Part shown: piece by piece, positions 36,030-44,487 of the stretch
How the letters are laid out: each line of letters starts with the position of its first letter
Position numbering within the stretch: the first letter of the stretch is position 1
DNA from: Polynucleobacter sp. MWH-Berg-3C6
GTDB taxonomy: Bacteria; Pseudomonadota; Gammaproteobacteria; Burkholderiales; Burkholderiaceae
DNA: 64,000 bases
Reading direction: 5' to 3'
Assembly: GCF_018881855.1 (NCBI RefSeq)
Contig: NZ_JACVPN010000003.1
Location: 62,001 to 126,000 of the forward strand
Notes under the pieces: model-generated
What the model saw: only the letters and a program-made list of their open reading frames with translations
Databases searched by the model: none
What the model was told of the DNA's origin: nothing
Translations under genes and position numbers: made by a program

Positions 36030-36827
36030 ATGACCCACCCAATCAGATGGTTACAAGATGAAATTGCAGATCGCATGCTGCAAAAACTTGACATCGTCAA
36101 ACTCGATGTCAGAGACGTTTTAATCGTTCCAGATTTTCCTGGAAAGCATCTAGCCTCTTTTGCCAAACGTTATCCGCACGCAAAGATTCATAGTCTTACT
36201 GAAGATGGAATTTCTGGTTTTGCTATGTGGCGCTCAAAAGCCTTATCGCATTGGCGCTCTTTGTTTCGAGGAAATACAGAACCTATAGCCAACTATCTAG
36301 CAAGCGGTAAATTTAATCTTCCTGACAATTCTGTTGATTTTGTATTTAGTAATCTCTTATTGCAGGACCTAGCCGATCCGCGACATTTTTTACAGGAGTG
36401 TTGGCGCGTTTTGCGAGAGGGTGGTTTGGTCACTTTTAGTTATTTAGGGCCCGACACTGGAAAAGAGTTACGTGCAATGGATTCGGGTGTCATTAGATTA
36501 AAGAATTTATTAAGCCCCTGGGATATGCACGATATGGGCGATGCCCTTCTTGGAGAGCGTTTTTCCGACCCTGTTATGGATATGGAATTTATCAATCTTG
36601 ATTACCAATCGGATGCGCTTTTGCTCGTTGATGCAGGGGCGCTGAAATTGCTTCAAGCAACTACTCAGGAAGTGTCTAAACCCGGTCTATTGCCCCAAAA
36701 AATGACATTGGAGCTTGTGTATGGTCATGCTTGGGCTTTAGGAAAGGGTCTTGCAAAAGCTCGTGACAATGTCGCCTATATCGATGTAAATCAAATTGGG
36801 CACAAGACTAGGCCATATTCTGCTTAA
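36030..36827 (+). CDS. BioC-like methyltransferase-fold protein with a degenerate SAM loop
   Basis: A 265-residue class I methyltransferase-fold protein. The middle matches methyltransferase 11 domains: DNSVDFVFSNLLLQDLADPR near 99-118, then WRVLREGGLVTFSYLGPDT near 125-143. The first glycine motif is altered: it reads VLIVPDFPGKHLASFAKRYP (about 30-49), where active enzymes have an acidic-Gly-x-Gly-x-Gly loop. It resembles the BioC-like protein often found beside comF in Burkholderiales. It may bind SAM poorly or act as a non-catalytic partner. Confidence 0.75.
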   Translation: MTHPIRWLQDEIADRMLQKLDIVKLDVRDVLIVPDFPGKHLASFAKRYPHAKIHSLTEDGISGFAMWRSKALSHWRSLFRGNTEPIANYLASGKFNLPDNSVDFVFSNLLLQDLADPRHFLQECWRVLREGGLVTFSYLGPDTGKELRAMDSGVIRLKNLLSPWDMHDMGDALLGERFSDPVMDMEFINLDYQSDALLLVDAGALKLLQATTQEVSKPGLLPQKMTLELVYGHAWALGKGLAKARDNVAYIDVNQIGHKTRPYSA

Positions 36828-36889
36828 GTGTAAGTGCTTACTATCATTTTAAGCTTTGCCAAGATTGGATTAGGCCGTGTTATCCCTGT

Positions 36890-36918
36890 TTGTTGTTGCG
36901 CACAATTAACCCTATAAT
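36890..36918 (+). promoter_or_regulatory. Sigma-70 promoter of the cytochrome c oxidase operon
   Basis: TTGTTG (36890-36895), a 17-bp spacer, then a perfect TATAAT (36913-36918). It predicts a start near 36925 and an untranslated leader of about 83 bases before coxB. It is the best conventional promoter in the window. The rest of the 180-bp gap (36828-37007) shows no other clear signal. Confidence 0.7.
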
Positions 36919-37007
36919 CACGGCTGGATGTATTGGCTTGATACCGTTTTTTGGGCATTTAGTGGCATTTTTTGACACTTTGCTCACGACAATAAACAGA
37001 GAATAAG

Positions 37008-38165
37008 ATGAATTTATTTGGAAAAGTCACTAGGGCTTCGCTCTATTTAGTAGCAGCCTTTGGCACTGCTTTTGCACACGCAGCAGAAAACATGCCCGGC
37101 GGCCCAGCTGTTAATCAGCTGAATTTTGCTGCACCTGCAACCAAAATCATGCAAGAAATCCATTGGCTCCATTGGATGATGTTGGTGATTTGTGCAGTGA
37201 TCTTTATCGGTGTGTTCGGAGTGATGTTCTATTCCATCTTGAAACACCGCAAATCATTGGGTCACAAATCAGCTTCTTTTCACGAGAGCACAACCGTTGA
37301 AATTATCTGGACAGTTATTCCGCTGTTGATCGTGATCGGTATGGCATTGCCTGCAACCAAAACAGTTGTGGCAATGAAAGACACTACTAATTCAGATATC
37401 ACCATTAAGACTACTGGTTATCAGTGGAAGTGGGGATACGACTACATCAAGGGTGAAGGCGAGGGCATTAGCTTTTTGTCTACCTTGTCAACTTCACGCG
37501 AAGCGATTAATAACCTCGCACCAAAATCAAGTACGTATTTGATGGAAGTTGATAACGAAATGGTTGTGCCAGTCGGCAAGAAAATTCGTTTGATTACGAC
37601 TGCTAACGACGTTATTCACGCTTGGACTATTCCAGCGTTTGGCGTGAAGCAGGATGCGATTCCTGGATTCGTTCGCGACACTTGGTTTAAGGCTGAAACT
37701 ATTGGTACATTCCGCGGCCAGTGTTCTGAGTTATGCGGCGCTGAGCATGCCTTTATGCCTATCGTTGTGAGAGTAGTTTCCCAAGAAGACTACACAGCTT
37801 GGGTTGCTGAAAAGAAAAAAGAGATGGGCGCAGGTGGTGATGATCCTTCAAAGGTTTACACCTTGGATGAGCAAAAAGAGCGCGGCGCAAAAGTGTACGC
37901 ATCAAACTGCGCTGCTTGTCATCAGGCTAATGGTAAGGGTGCAGGCGCATTCCCAGCATTAGACGGCAGCAAAATGGTCTTGGGTCCTAAAGCAGGTCAA
38001 TACAACATCTTGATTAACGGTAAGGGTGCAATGCCGAAGTGGGCTGGCGTGATTCCTGATGGTGATATCGCTGCAGTCATGACATATACACGTAACGCAT
38101 GGGGTAATAAGACGGGTGAAGTGATTCAGACCCAAGACATTATTACTGCACGCGGCGGCAAGTAA
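37008..38165 (+). CDS. coxB: Cytochrome c oxidase subunit II with C-terminal cytochrome c domain
   Basis: A 385-residue inner-membrane subunit. A signal peptide (about 1-25) and two transmembrane helices (about 50-75, 92-115) precede the periplasmic CuA domain with CSELCGAEHAFM (Cys239, Cys243, His247, Met250). A C-terminal cytochrome c domain has CAACH at 301-305 and a distal Met (probably in GKGAMPKW). The fused heme c is typical of caa3-type and betaproteobacterial subunits. It takes electrons from soluble cytochrome c. coxA follows after 43 bp. Confidence 0.95.
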   Translation: MNLFGKVTRASLYLVAAFGTAFAHAAENMPGGPAVNQLNFAAPATKIMQEIHWLHWMMLVICAVIFIGVFGVMFYSILKHRKSLGHKSASFHESTTVEIIWTVIPLLIVIGMALPATKTVVAMKDTTNSDITIKTTGYQWKWGYDYIKGEGEGISFLSTLSTSREAINNLAPKSSTYLMEVDNEMVVPVGKKIRLITTANDVIHAWTIPAFGVKQDAIPGFVRDTWFKAETIGTFRGQCSELCGAEHAFMPIVVRVVSQEDYTAWVAEKKKEMGAGGDDPSKVYTLDEQKERGAKVYASNCAACHQANGKGAGAFPALDGSKMVLGPKAGQYNILINGKGAMPKWAGVIPDGDIAAVMTYTRNAWGNKTGEVIQTQDIITARGGK

Positions 38166-38208
38166 TTCAGATTAACTAATACAGATAAAAACGAAACCGG
38201 AGTAATCC

Positions 38209-39828
38209 ATGAGCACAGTCTCTACTACCCACGATCACGCACACGATCACGCACACGACGATCACACGCCACACGGTTGGCGTCGTTGGTTGTTTGCAAC
38301 CAATCACAAAGACATCGGTACGATGTATTTGATCTTCTCGTTTGTTAGCTTATTAGCTGGCGGCGTGATGGCCTTGGGAATTCGTTTGGAATTGTTCCAA
38401 CCTGGTTTGCAATTTTTGCGCCCTGAGTTCTTTAACCAGTTAACCACCATGCACGGTTTGGTGATGGTGTTCGGTGCGATCATGCCGGCATTCGTTGGTT
38501 TCGCGAACTGGATGGTGCCTTTGCAAATTGGCGCATCTGATATGGCATTTGCTCGTATGAATAACTTCAGCTTCTGGATTTTGCCGGTTGCTGCAACATT
38601 GTTATTGAGCTCATTCCTGGTTCCTGGTGGTGCTCCATCAGGCGGCTGGACAATCTACGCTCCATTGACTTCACAAATGGGCCCTGGCATGGATATGGCG
38701 ATTTTTGCCCTTCACTTGTTGGGTGCTTCTTCCATTATGGGTTCGATCAACATCATCGTGACCATTTTGAATATGCGCGCTCCTGGCATGACTTTGATGA
38801 AAATGCCAATGTTCTGCTGGACTTGGTTGATTACTGCTTACTTGTTGATTGCTGTAATGCCTGTGTTGGCCGGCGCAATCACCATGGTGTTGACTGATCG
38901 TCACTTTGGTACTTCTTTCTTCTCCGCTGTTGGCGGTGGTGACCCAATCATGTTCCAGCATATTTTCTGGTTCTTCGGTCACCCAGAGGTTTACATCATG
39001 ATTCTGCCTGCATTCGGAATCGTGAGTGAAATCGTTCCTGCTTTCTCCAGAAAAACATTGTTCGGTTACAGCTCCATGGTTTATGCAACATCGTCTATCG
39101 CGATCTTGTCATTCATCGTTTGGGCTCACCACATGTTTGCAACTGGTATGCCTGTAACTGGTCAATTGTTCTTTATGTACGCAACCATGTTGATTGCTGT
39201 ACCAACTGGCGTGAAGATTTTTAACTGGGTTGCAACAATGTGGCAAGGTTCAATGACCTTTGAGACTCCAATGTTGTGGGCTATCGGTTTTATTTTCGTA
39301 TTTACCATGGGCGGCTTTACTGGTTTGATCTTGGCAATGGCGCCAATTGATATTGGTCTCCAAGATACTTACTACGTTGTTGCTCACTTCCACTATGTAT
39401 TGGTTGCAGGCTCGTTGTTTGCAATGTTCGCCGGTTTTTACTACTGGTGTCCAAAGTGGACTGGTTACATGGCTAATGAAACACGCGGCAAGATCCACTT
39501 CTGGGCTTCCATGATTTTCTTTAACCTGACCTTCTTCCCAATGCACTTCTTGGGCTTGGCTGGTATGCCACGTCGCTATGCTGACTATCCAACCCAGTTT
39601 GCTGACTTCAATTCGATTGCATCGATTGGAGCCTTGGGCTTTGGTTTGGCGCAGGTATATTTCTTGCTCTTCGTTGTATTGCCAGCATATCGTGGTCAAG
39701 GCGAAAAAGCTCCGATGAAGCCATGGGATGGTGCTAAAGGTTTGGAGTGGATTTTGCCTTCACCAGCACCACACCATACATTTGAAACTCCTCCTAATGC
39801 GGAGCAGTTGCGTGAAGCAGGAATTTAA
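38209..39828 (+). CDS. coxA: Cytochrome c oxidase subunit I
   Basis: A 539-residue heme-copper oxidase catalytic subunit with 12 transmembrane helices. A His/Asp-rich N-terminus (residues 7-22) precedes the first helix. The CuB and heme a3 site can be read: [20 protein letters not shown] near 262-281 holds the cross-linked His-Tyr pair, HHMFATG near 312 the other CuB histidines, and [12 protein letters not shown] near 396 the heme ligands. The K and D channel regions look intact. It reduces oxygen and pumps protons. Its last 17 bp overlap a small assembly gene. Confidence 0.97.
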   Translation: MSTVSTTHDHAHDHAHDDHTPHGWRRWLFATNHKDIGTMYLIFSFVSLLAGGVMALGIRLELFQPGLQFLRPEFFNQLTTMHGLVMVFGAIMPAFVGFANWMVPLQIGASDMAFARMNNFSFWILPVAATLLLSSFLVPGGAPSGGWTIYAPLTSQMGPGMDMAIFALHLLGASSIMGSINIIVTILNMRAPGMTLMKMPMFCWTWLITAYLLIAVMPVLAGAITMVLTDRHFGTSFFSAVGGGDPIMFQHIFWFFGHPEVYIMILPAFGIVSEIVPAFSRKTLFGYSSMVYATSSIAILSFIVWAHHMFATGMPVTGQLFFMYATMLIAVPTGVKIFNWVATMWQGSMTFETPMLWAIGFIFVFTMGGFTGLILAMAPIDIGLQDTYYVVAHFHYVLVAGSLFAMFAGFYYWCPKWTGYMANETRGKIHFWASMIFFNLTFFPMHFLGLAGMPRRYADYPTQFADFNSIASIGALGFGLAQVYFLLFVVLPAYRGQGEKAPMKPWDGAKGLEWILPSPAPHHTFETPPNAEQLREAGI

Positions 39829-39943
39829 TTCTTCAACAAAGCAAACCCTAGCTGCCAATAATCGCAGATTAGGGTTTGTTCTTTTGAGTGTTGTATTGAC
39901 CTTTTTTATTGGTATTTTGATTAAACGGAGCTTGTTGGGTTAA
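39812..39943 (+). CDS. Cytochrome oxidase small assembly protein
   Basis: A 43-residue single-helix membrane protein, too short for most gene finders. The sequence [19 protein letters not shown] followed by ILIKRSLLG matches the small cytochrome oxidase assembly proteins found between coxA and ctaG in Burkholderiales. The start is GTG 39812, with GGAG seven bases upstream; it lies inside the end of coxA, so translation is probably coupled. A strong hairpin with a short T run is embedded in codons 11-23 (39842-39878). ctaG follows after 14 bp. Confidence 0.78.
   Translation: MKQEFNSSTKQTLAANNRRLGFVLLSVVLTFFIGILIKRSLLG
39842..39884 (+). terminator. Terminator-like hairpin inside the small cox assembly gene
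   Basis: CAAACCCTA (39842-39850) pairs perfectly with TAGGGTTTG (39870-39878), and inner CTGC/GCAG pairs (39852-39855 with 39864-39867) extend the stem. TTCTTTT follows. It lies just after the coxA stop, so it could end part of the transcripts after coxBA or protect the coxBA 3' end. The T run is broken by one C, so termination would be partial. Confidence 0.6.
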
Positions 39944-39957
39944 TCCCGCACATTGCG

Positions 39958-40542
39958 ATGGTTACTACTCAATCACTGAATCGTCAGATTTTGTTAAAGC
40001 TCTTAGTTGCAGCAGTAATGATGTTTGGTTTTGGCTATGCTCTAGTCCCGATGTATAAGGCCTTATGTGAGGTCACTGGAATTAACGTAGTTACTAGTAA
40101 GAATGATTATGGTGTTCGTGCCTTCAGTCCTAATCGGGTTGGCAATACACAGGTTAATTATTCTCGTACGGTGACGATTGAGTTTGATTCCAATAGTCGT
40201 GGACCATTTACGTTTAAGCCAGTGAAGAATTTCTTGGAAGTTCATCCTGGCGAGATGACTGAGATTGTGTATGAGGTGACAAACAATTTGGGTCGTCCAG
40301 TGCGGGCTCAAGCAATACCAAGTTATGCGCCTAAAAGCGCAACAGAGTTTTTTACTAAATTAGAGTGTTTTTGTTTTCAGGAACAAACACTAGCAGCAAA
40401 TGAAACAAAGAAGATGCCAGTGGTATTTGTGATTGATGCAGGCTTGCCTGATGATGTGAAAACAATCACCTTGTCATATACCTTCTTTGAGTTGGGATTG
40501 GGCGGTACTCCGCCTGCTCCTAAGTCAAGGGTAGCTTCATGA
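39958..40542 (+). CDS. ctaG: Cytochrome c oxidase assembly protein CtaG/Cox11
   Basis: A 194-residue copper chaperone that helps build the CuB site of subunit I. One N-terminal transmembrane helix (about 12-33) is followed by an immunoglobulin-like periplasmic domain. The copper-binding CFC motif is at Cys137 and Cys139 in KLECFCFQEQ. YKALCEVTGIN near 35-45 is conserved. It overlaps the DUF2970 gene by 4 bp. It belongs to the cox operon. Confidence 0.95.
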   Translation: MVTTQSLNRQILLKLLVAAVMMFGFGYALVPMYKALCEVTGINVVTSKNDYGVRAFSPNRVGNTQVNYSRTVTIEFDSNSRGPFTFKPVKNFLEVHPGEMTEIVYEVTNNLGRPVRAQAIPSYAPKSATEFFTKLECFCFQEQTLAANETKKMPVVFVIDAGLPDDVKTITLSYTFFELGLGGTPPAPKSRVAS

Positions 40543-40733
40543 AGAAGAAAAGTAGTTTTTTGCAGTCCATGAAAGCCGTGATGTGGGGCTTTTTGGGGGT
40601 GCGTAAAAAAGCAGGTTTGCAGGAAGATGTAGCTTCACTAAGTTTTGTGCACATTATCATTGCAGGTGTTGTAGGCGCTCTGATTTTTATGGGTGTTTTG
40701 CTCTTGATAGTGAAAGCAGTTGTGTCCAATTGA
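40539..40733 (+). CDS. DUF2970 small membrane protein
   Basis: A 64-residue protein with one transmembrane helix (about 37-60) and an N-terminal basic amphipathic part (SFLQSMKAVMWGFLGVRKKA). DUF2970 genes lie between ctaG and coxC in many betaproteobacteria, as here. A role in assembly or stability of the oxidase is likely but unproved. The ATG overlaps the ctaG stop, and coxC begins 29 bp downstream. Confidence 0.85.
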   Translation: MKKKSSFLQSMKAVMWGFLGVRKKAGLQEDVASLSFVHIIIAGVVGALIFMGVLLLIVKAVVSN

Positions 40734-40762
40734 TTATTTTTTGATTGAATAGAGAGAATAAG

Positions 40763-41617
40763 ATGTCATCCAATTCAACCCCATACTATTACGTCCCTGG
40801 ACTATCTAGACACCCAGCCATGGCGGCTTTTGGTTTGATCGCCTTTGCTTTTGGTATCTCAGGTTGGGTCAATCAAGCCTCTTGGGGTGGTCCACTAACC
40901 CTCGCAGGCGTAGCATGGGTTATCTATGTGCTCTATAACTGGTTTGGCGATACGATTGCTGAGTCGAATGCTGGCATGAATGGTGTCAACGTCGATATTT
41001 CTTATCGTTGGTCCATGGCTTGGTTCATCTTCTCTGAGATCATGTTCTTTGCCGCATTCTTTTCTGCGCTCTTCTATGCGCGCAATATTGCAATGCCTTG
41101 GATGGGTGATGTGGAGAGCAAATTGCTCTGGCCTAACTTCCAGGCTGTTTGGCCGAATGATGGTCCTGCCGGTTTGGTTGAGAAATTTACCACTATGGGT
41201 CCTTGGCCAATTCCAACGATTAACACCCTGCTCTTGTTGAGCTCTGGTGTGACTATCACTATTGCTCACCACGCATTGGTTGAGAACCACATGAAGAAAG
41301 CCATTATTGGTTTGGCTGCAACGGTTGGTTTGGGTGCAATCTTCTTGGGCTTCCAAGTTTACGAGTACTACCATGCTTACCATGAGCTCAATTTGAAATT
41401 GACGTCTGGTATCTACGGCTCAACCTTCTTTATGCTGACAGGTTTCCACGGTTTCCACGTATTCCTTGGCGGGACGATGTTAGCAATTGTTTTACGTCGC
41501 ATGATTCGTGGAGACTTCACTGCTAAGCACCACTTTGCATTCGAAGGCGCTGCTTGGTACTGGCACTTCGTTGACGTTGTTTGGCTTGGTCTCTACATCG
41601 CTGTTTACTGGATGTAA
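40763..41617 (+). CDS. coxC: Cytochrome c oxidase subunit III
   Basis: A 284-residue polytopic subunit with seven transmembrane helices. It begins MSSNSTPYYYVPGLSRHP. SEIMFFAAFFSALFYARN (about 92-109), the GFHGFHVFLGG segment near 229-239, and the end FEGAAWYWHFVDVVWLGLYI are all typical. ATG 40763 has AGAGAG upstream; a TTG at 40745 is in frame but less likely. A perfect terminator follows, so this is the end of the first part of the cox operon. Confidence 0.96.
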   Translation: MSSNSTPYYYVPGLSRHPAMAAFGLIAFAFGISGWVNQASWGGPLTLAGVAWVIYVLYNWFGDTIAESNAGMNGVNVDISYRWSMAWFIFSEIMFFAAFFSALFYARNIAMPWMGDVESKLLWPNFQAVWPNDGPAGLVEKFTTMGPWPIPTINTLLLLSSGVTITIAHHALVENHMKKAIIGLAATVGLGAIFLGFQVYEYYHAYHELNLKLTSGIYGSTFFMLTGFHGFHVFLGGTMLAIVLRRMIRGDFTAKHHFAFEGAAWYWHFVDVVWLGLYIAVYWM

Positions 41618-41628
41618 GTGCAATAAGA

Positions 41629-41658
41629 AATCGGGGCGTTAAGCCCCGATTGATTTTT
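41629..41658 (+). terminator. Rho-independent terminator after coxC
   Basis: AATCGGGGC (41629-41637) pairs with GCCCCGATT (41643-41651) around a five-base loop, followed by GATTTTT. The stem is nine perfect base pairs. It separates coxB-coxC from the ctaA-ctaB part of the locus. Confidence 0.9.
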
Positions 41659-41684
41659 AGACGTTCTCTTTTGAGATATTTGGT

Positions 41685-41897
41685 TTAGTTTGTGCCGACC
41701 TTGATCCCGGTAGCCTCAATTAGTCCAAAGTAATGGGCGAGCAGGATCCCAATGAATAGGGCGACTGATAGGCCGATGCGCAGCATAAGCGAGTGAACCA
41801 TTCTGGAGCTGTTGCCACGATCTTTCATCATGTAATACAGGGCTGATCCCAGGCTACCAACAATCATTAGTAGGACAATTGGAATAATCCACTTCAT
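41685..41897 (-). CDS. Twin transmembrane protein (DUF2909)
   Basis: A 70-residue protein with two transmembrane helices (about 3-23 and 40-60) joined by a short basic loop (MKDRGNSSRMVHS). It matches the DUF2909 twin-transmembrane family, whose genes lie in cytochrome oxidase clusters of betaproteobacteria on the strand opposite the others. AGGA lies before the ATG. Function unknown. It is divergent from surf1, with 24 bp between starts. Confidence 0.85.
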   Translation of the reverse strand: MKWIIPIVLLMIVGSLGSALYYMMKDRGNSSRMVHSLMLRIGLSVALFIGILLAHYFGLIEATGIKVGTN

Positions 41898-41921
41898 CTC
41901 AAATCCTTATTTTTAATTCTC

Positions 41922-42707
41922 TTGAACAATCTTTTTACCGCTCTCATTGCTAAGCGCATAGTTGCTACTGTATCAGCCTTGCTGGTCATTGCCATTGGCA
42001 GTGCTGCTGGTATTTGGCAGTTGGGTAGGGCGGACACCAAGATAGCCTTAGCGGCCCATTTAATGGCTCGCCAACAGATGCCAATTTTGAGTGCGAATGC
42101 AGGCCCTTTCAGCTTAGAGGATGCAAGTGAGCGTCGCATGATTGCGCGAGGCCAATATCTCCCTCAGGCAGCGATATGGTTAGATAACCGACCAAGACCC
42201 ATTCCTCCGGTCGGTAGCAATACTTCACAGTCCGGTTTTTATCTTCTCATGCCTATGCAGCTTGAGGGCCGTGATGAGGTGCTTTGGATCAACCGGGGTT
42301 GGGCGCCACGTAACAATGAGAATCGTGAGTCTTTGCCACCGGTTAAAACGCCGGGCAATGTAGTCAATATTGAGGGTATTGTGTTTGCCCATCCTGGCAG
42401 AGTCTATGCACTTGGTGAAAGTAAACCCCCTATCGATGCTGACAAACCTCGCATTGAGCAGAATTTTGATTTAGCTGGCGAGGGTAAGCTGCGTGGCTGG
42501 GTGCAAAGCCCTTATATTTTGCGGGAGATTGATGCTGGTATTGATGATGGCTTACTGCGTGAGTGGGCTCCTCTGACGACCGGAGTCGATCGCCATTATG
42601 CTTATGCATTCCAGTGGTTTGCTTTAGCAGCTTGCGGTTTCTTATTTTGGCTGATTACTGGCCTGCGGCAATATCGGCGGCAGGGTGTGAATGGGGATCA
42701 AGGGTGA
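41922..42707 (+). CDS. SURF1-family cytochrome oxidase assembly protein
   Basis: A 261-residue SURF1 (Shy1) protein that helps heme a insertion into subunit I. The N-terminal helix carries IGSAAGIWQLGRADTK (about 25-40). The periplasmic domain has the conserved GFYLLMPMQL and WINRGWAP segments (about 104-132), and a second helix lies at about 229-250 (YAFQWFALAACGFL). No ATG is available before the first helix; the start must be TTG 41922 or another rare codon. No Shine-Dalgarno is visible. The stop overlaps the next gene's GTG (GTGA). Confidence 0.9.
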   Translation: MNNLFTALIAKRIVATVSALLVIAIGSAAGIWQLGRADTKIALAAHLMARQQMPILSANAGPFSLEDASERRMIARGQYLPQAAIWLDNRPRPIPPVGSNTSQSGFYLLMPMQLEGRDEVLWINRGWAPRNNENRESLPPVKTPGNVVNIEGIVFAHPGRVYALGESKPPIDADKPRIEQNFDLAGEGKLRGWVQSPYILREIDAGIDDGLLREWAPLTTGVDRHYAYAFQWFALAACGFLFWLITGLRQYRRQGVNGDQG

Positions 42708-43360
42708 GTGATAAAGAGTTATTAATACCGGCTTCACAAATGGATTCGTCAGCAATCGATGCGCAGACTCGCCGCGGCCGAATCCAAATGCTCTTATTGT
42801 TGCTTGCGTGCGCTGCGCCAGTCATTGCCTCCTACTTGGCGTATTACGTGATTAAACCTGAAGGTGGAAAAACCAACTTCGGAACTTTGGTTTATCCAGC
42901 GCAAGAATTAAATACTGCGTGGTTCAATGTGCCGCTGCAGGGTAAGTGGACCTTACTCATTGCGCGCCCTGCTGGTGAATGCCAAATCAAAGATGAAAAA
43001 TGTATTGAAGCTTTATTTCTGATGCGTCAGGTCAGAGTTGCTGTCGGTAGAGAAAGTAAACGTGTTCAGTTGCTATGGGTCAATACCGATGGCAAGCCTG
43101 TAGATCCTGAAGTTGCCAAGGCTTATGACGAGCGGGCAGCTGGCTTGAAAGTGGTTGCGCTCCCAACAGACCCTAAGCTGAAGGCGGAGTTTGAGGCTTG
43201 GCTTAATAAAGAAGGTGCCGGACAACAGATTCAGTTAATTGATCCAAGTCCAGCCAAGATGATGTATTTCCCGGTGACAAATTCTCCTAAAGAATTTACC
43301 GGCATCAAAAAAGATTTAGAAAAACTCTTGAAGTTAAATCACAAGGGTGAAAATTTGTAA
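42704..43360 (+). CDS. Membrane-anchored protein of the cox cluster, unknown function
   Basis: A 218-residue protein. One transmembrane helix (about 27-50, MLLLLLACAAPVIASYLAYY) anchors a periplasmic domain (about 60-218) with alternating strands (KWTLLIARPAGEC, VQLLWVNTDGKPVD). The fold may be thioredoxin/SCO-like, but there is no CxxxC copper motif; the only nearby cysteines are in ECQIKDEKCIE. The start is GTG 42704 overlapping the surf1 stop; ATG 42740 is an alternative. Such genes regularly sit between surf1 and ctaA in Burkholderiales. I do not assign a function. Confidence 0.78.
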   Translation: MSDKELLIPASQMDSSAIDAQTRRGRIQMLLLLLACAAPVIASYLAYYVIKPEGGKTNFGTLVYPAQELNTAWFNVPLQGKWTLLIARPAGECQIKDEKCIEALFLMRQVRVAVGRESKRVQLLWVNTDGKPVDPEVAKAYDERAAGLKVVALPTDPKLKAEFEAWLNKEGAGQQIQLIDPSPAKMMYFPVTNSPKEFTGIKKDLEKLLKLNHKGENL

Positions 43361-44487
43361 TGTCTACTTTTGTTTTGTTCTTGGAGCTGGCTGCTATTGC
43401 AATCGTATTTGCAGGATTGCCATTGGCTTATCTTTGGACAAGACCGGGTTATAGCTTTTTCCAAAAACTCAATTGGGTTTTGGTCTTTATGACTTTTGAT
43501 CTGATTGTATTTGGCGCGTTTACTCGTCTGACTGATTCTGGACTTGGCTGCCCTGATTGGCCAGGATGTTATGGAGTCTCCAATCCTTTTCATGCTTTGG
43601 GCGAAATTCAACAAGCAGAAAGTGCTATGCCCAGCGGGCCCGTCACGGTGATCAAGGCTTGGATTGAAATGATTCATCGCTACTTGGCAATGACAGTAGG
43701 CGCCTTAATTTTGATTCAGGTTGCTACTGCCTTTAGCAAAATCAAGTCCCTAGGAAAAATACCTTTTTGGGCAAGTCTAGGATTACTTTTCTTGGTGTGT
43801 GTTCAGGGCGCTTTTGGCGCTTGGACTGTAACGCTTAAATTGCAGCCCATTATTGTGACGATTCATCTGATGCTAGCTTTAGTTTTATTAGCTTGCTTAA
43901 CTGTTTACGCACAGCAGGCTTGGGAACAAGGCGCTTCTACAATTCATACTCTGCGTATACGTCCTTTGTCAGCCCAATTAATACTCATTGCTTTTGTAGT
44001 CCTAGCCATTCAAATCTTTTTGGGTGCATGGGTCAGCACTAATTACGCAGTCTTGGCTTGCCCTGATTTTCCTACTTGCTTAGGTGCTGTCTGGCCAGAA
44101 ACGAATTGGGGGGAGGGTTTTACCCTTTGGCGTCAATTGGGCCTTAATGCTCAAGGAGAATTTATTTCTCCAGTTGCACTACAAACGATTCATTGGGCGC
44201 ATCGCTTATTTGCTGTCGCAGTATTGATTGTCTTGAGCATTCTGAGTCTGAAGGCTTTGCAGTTGGCAACCCCAGTCTTATCTGGCTTAAGCCGCTTTGC
44301 AAAACTATTGCTTGCCTTACTGCTATTGCAAGTAATCACTGGTATATCAAACGTTATTTTCCAGTGGCCATTATTGGCTGCTTTATTGCATACCGCTGGT
44401 TCAGCAGCTTTAGTATTCTGTTTAGTCAGAATGAGTTCTTGGGCATCTTGGAGTCCATCCATTAATAAGCGGATGGCAAAACTATGA
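43360..44487 (+). CDS. ctaA: Heme A synthase (COX15/CtaA)
   Basis: A 375-residue inner-membrane mono-oxygenase that converts heme O to heme A. Eight transmembrane helices can be read. [21 protein letters not shown] near 49-69 (a slightly longer stretch is conserved), EMIHRYLA near 104, and [12 protein letters not shown] near 278 hold the heme-binding histidines. The ATG overlaps the upstream stop (TAATG) and the 3' end overlaps ctaB (ATGA). It acts after CtaB in the same pathway. Confidence 0.95.
   Translation: MSTFVLFLELAAIAIVFAGLPLAYLWTRPGYSFFQKLNWVLVFMTFDLIVFGAFTRLTDSGLGCPDWPGCYGVSNPFHALGEIQQAESAMPSGPVTVIKAWIEMIHRYLAMTVGALILIQVATAFSKIKSLGKIPFWASLGLLFLVCVQGAFGAWTVTLKLQPIIVTIHLMLALVLLACLTVYAQQAWEQGASTIHTLRIRPLSAQLILIAFVVLAIQIFLGAWVSTNYAVLACPDFPTCLGAVWPETNWGEGFTLWRQLGLNAQGEFISPVALQTIHWAHRLFAVAVLIVLSILSLKALQLATPVLSGLSRFAKLLLALLLLQVITGISNVIFQWPLLAALLHTAGSAALVFCLVRMSSWASWSPSINKRMAKL

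Noticed and set aside
39250..39699. A 149-codon open frame antisense to coxA
   Set aside because: Same reasoning: the protein is low in hydrophobic order, has no recognisable motif, and mirrors coxA codon usage.
40895..41383. A 162-codon open frame antisense to coxC
   Set aside because: It has no domain, is rich in His/Asn/Arg as expected from the complement of a membrane-protein gene, and lies wholly inside a certain gene.
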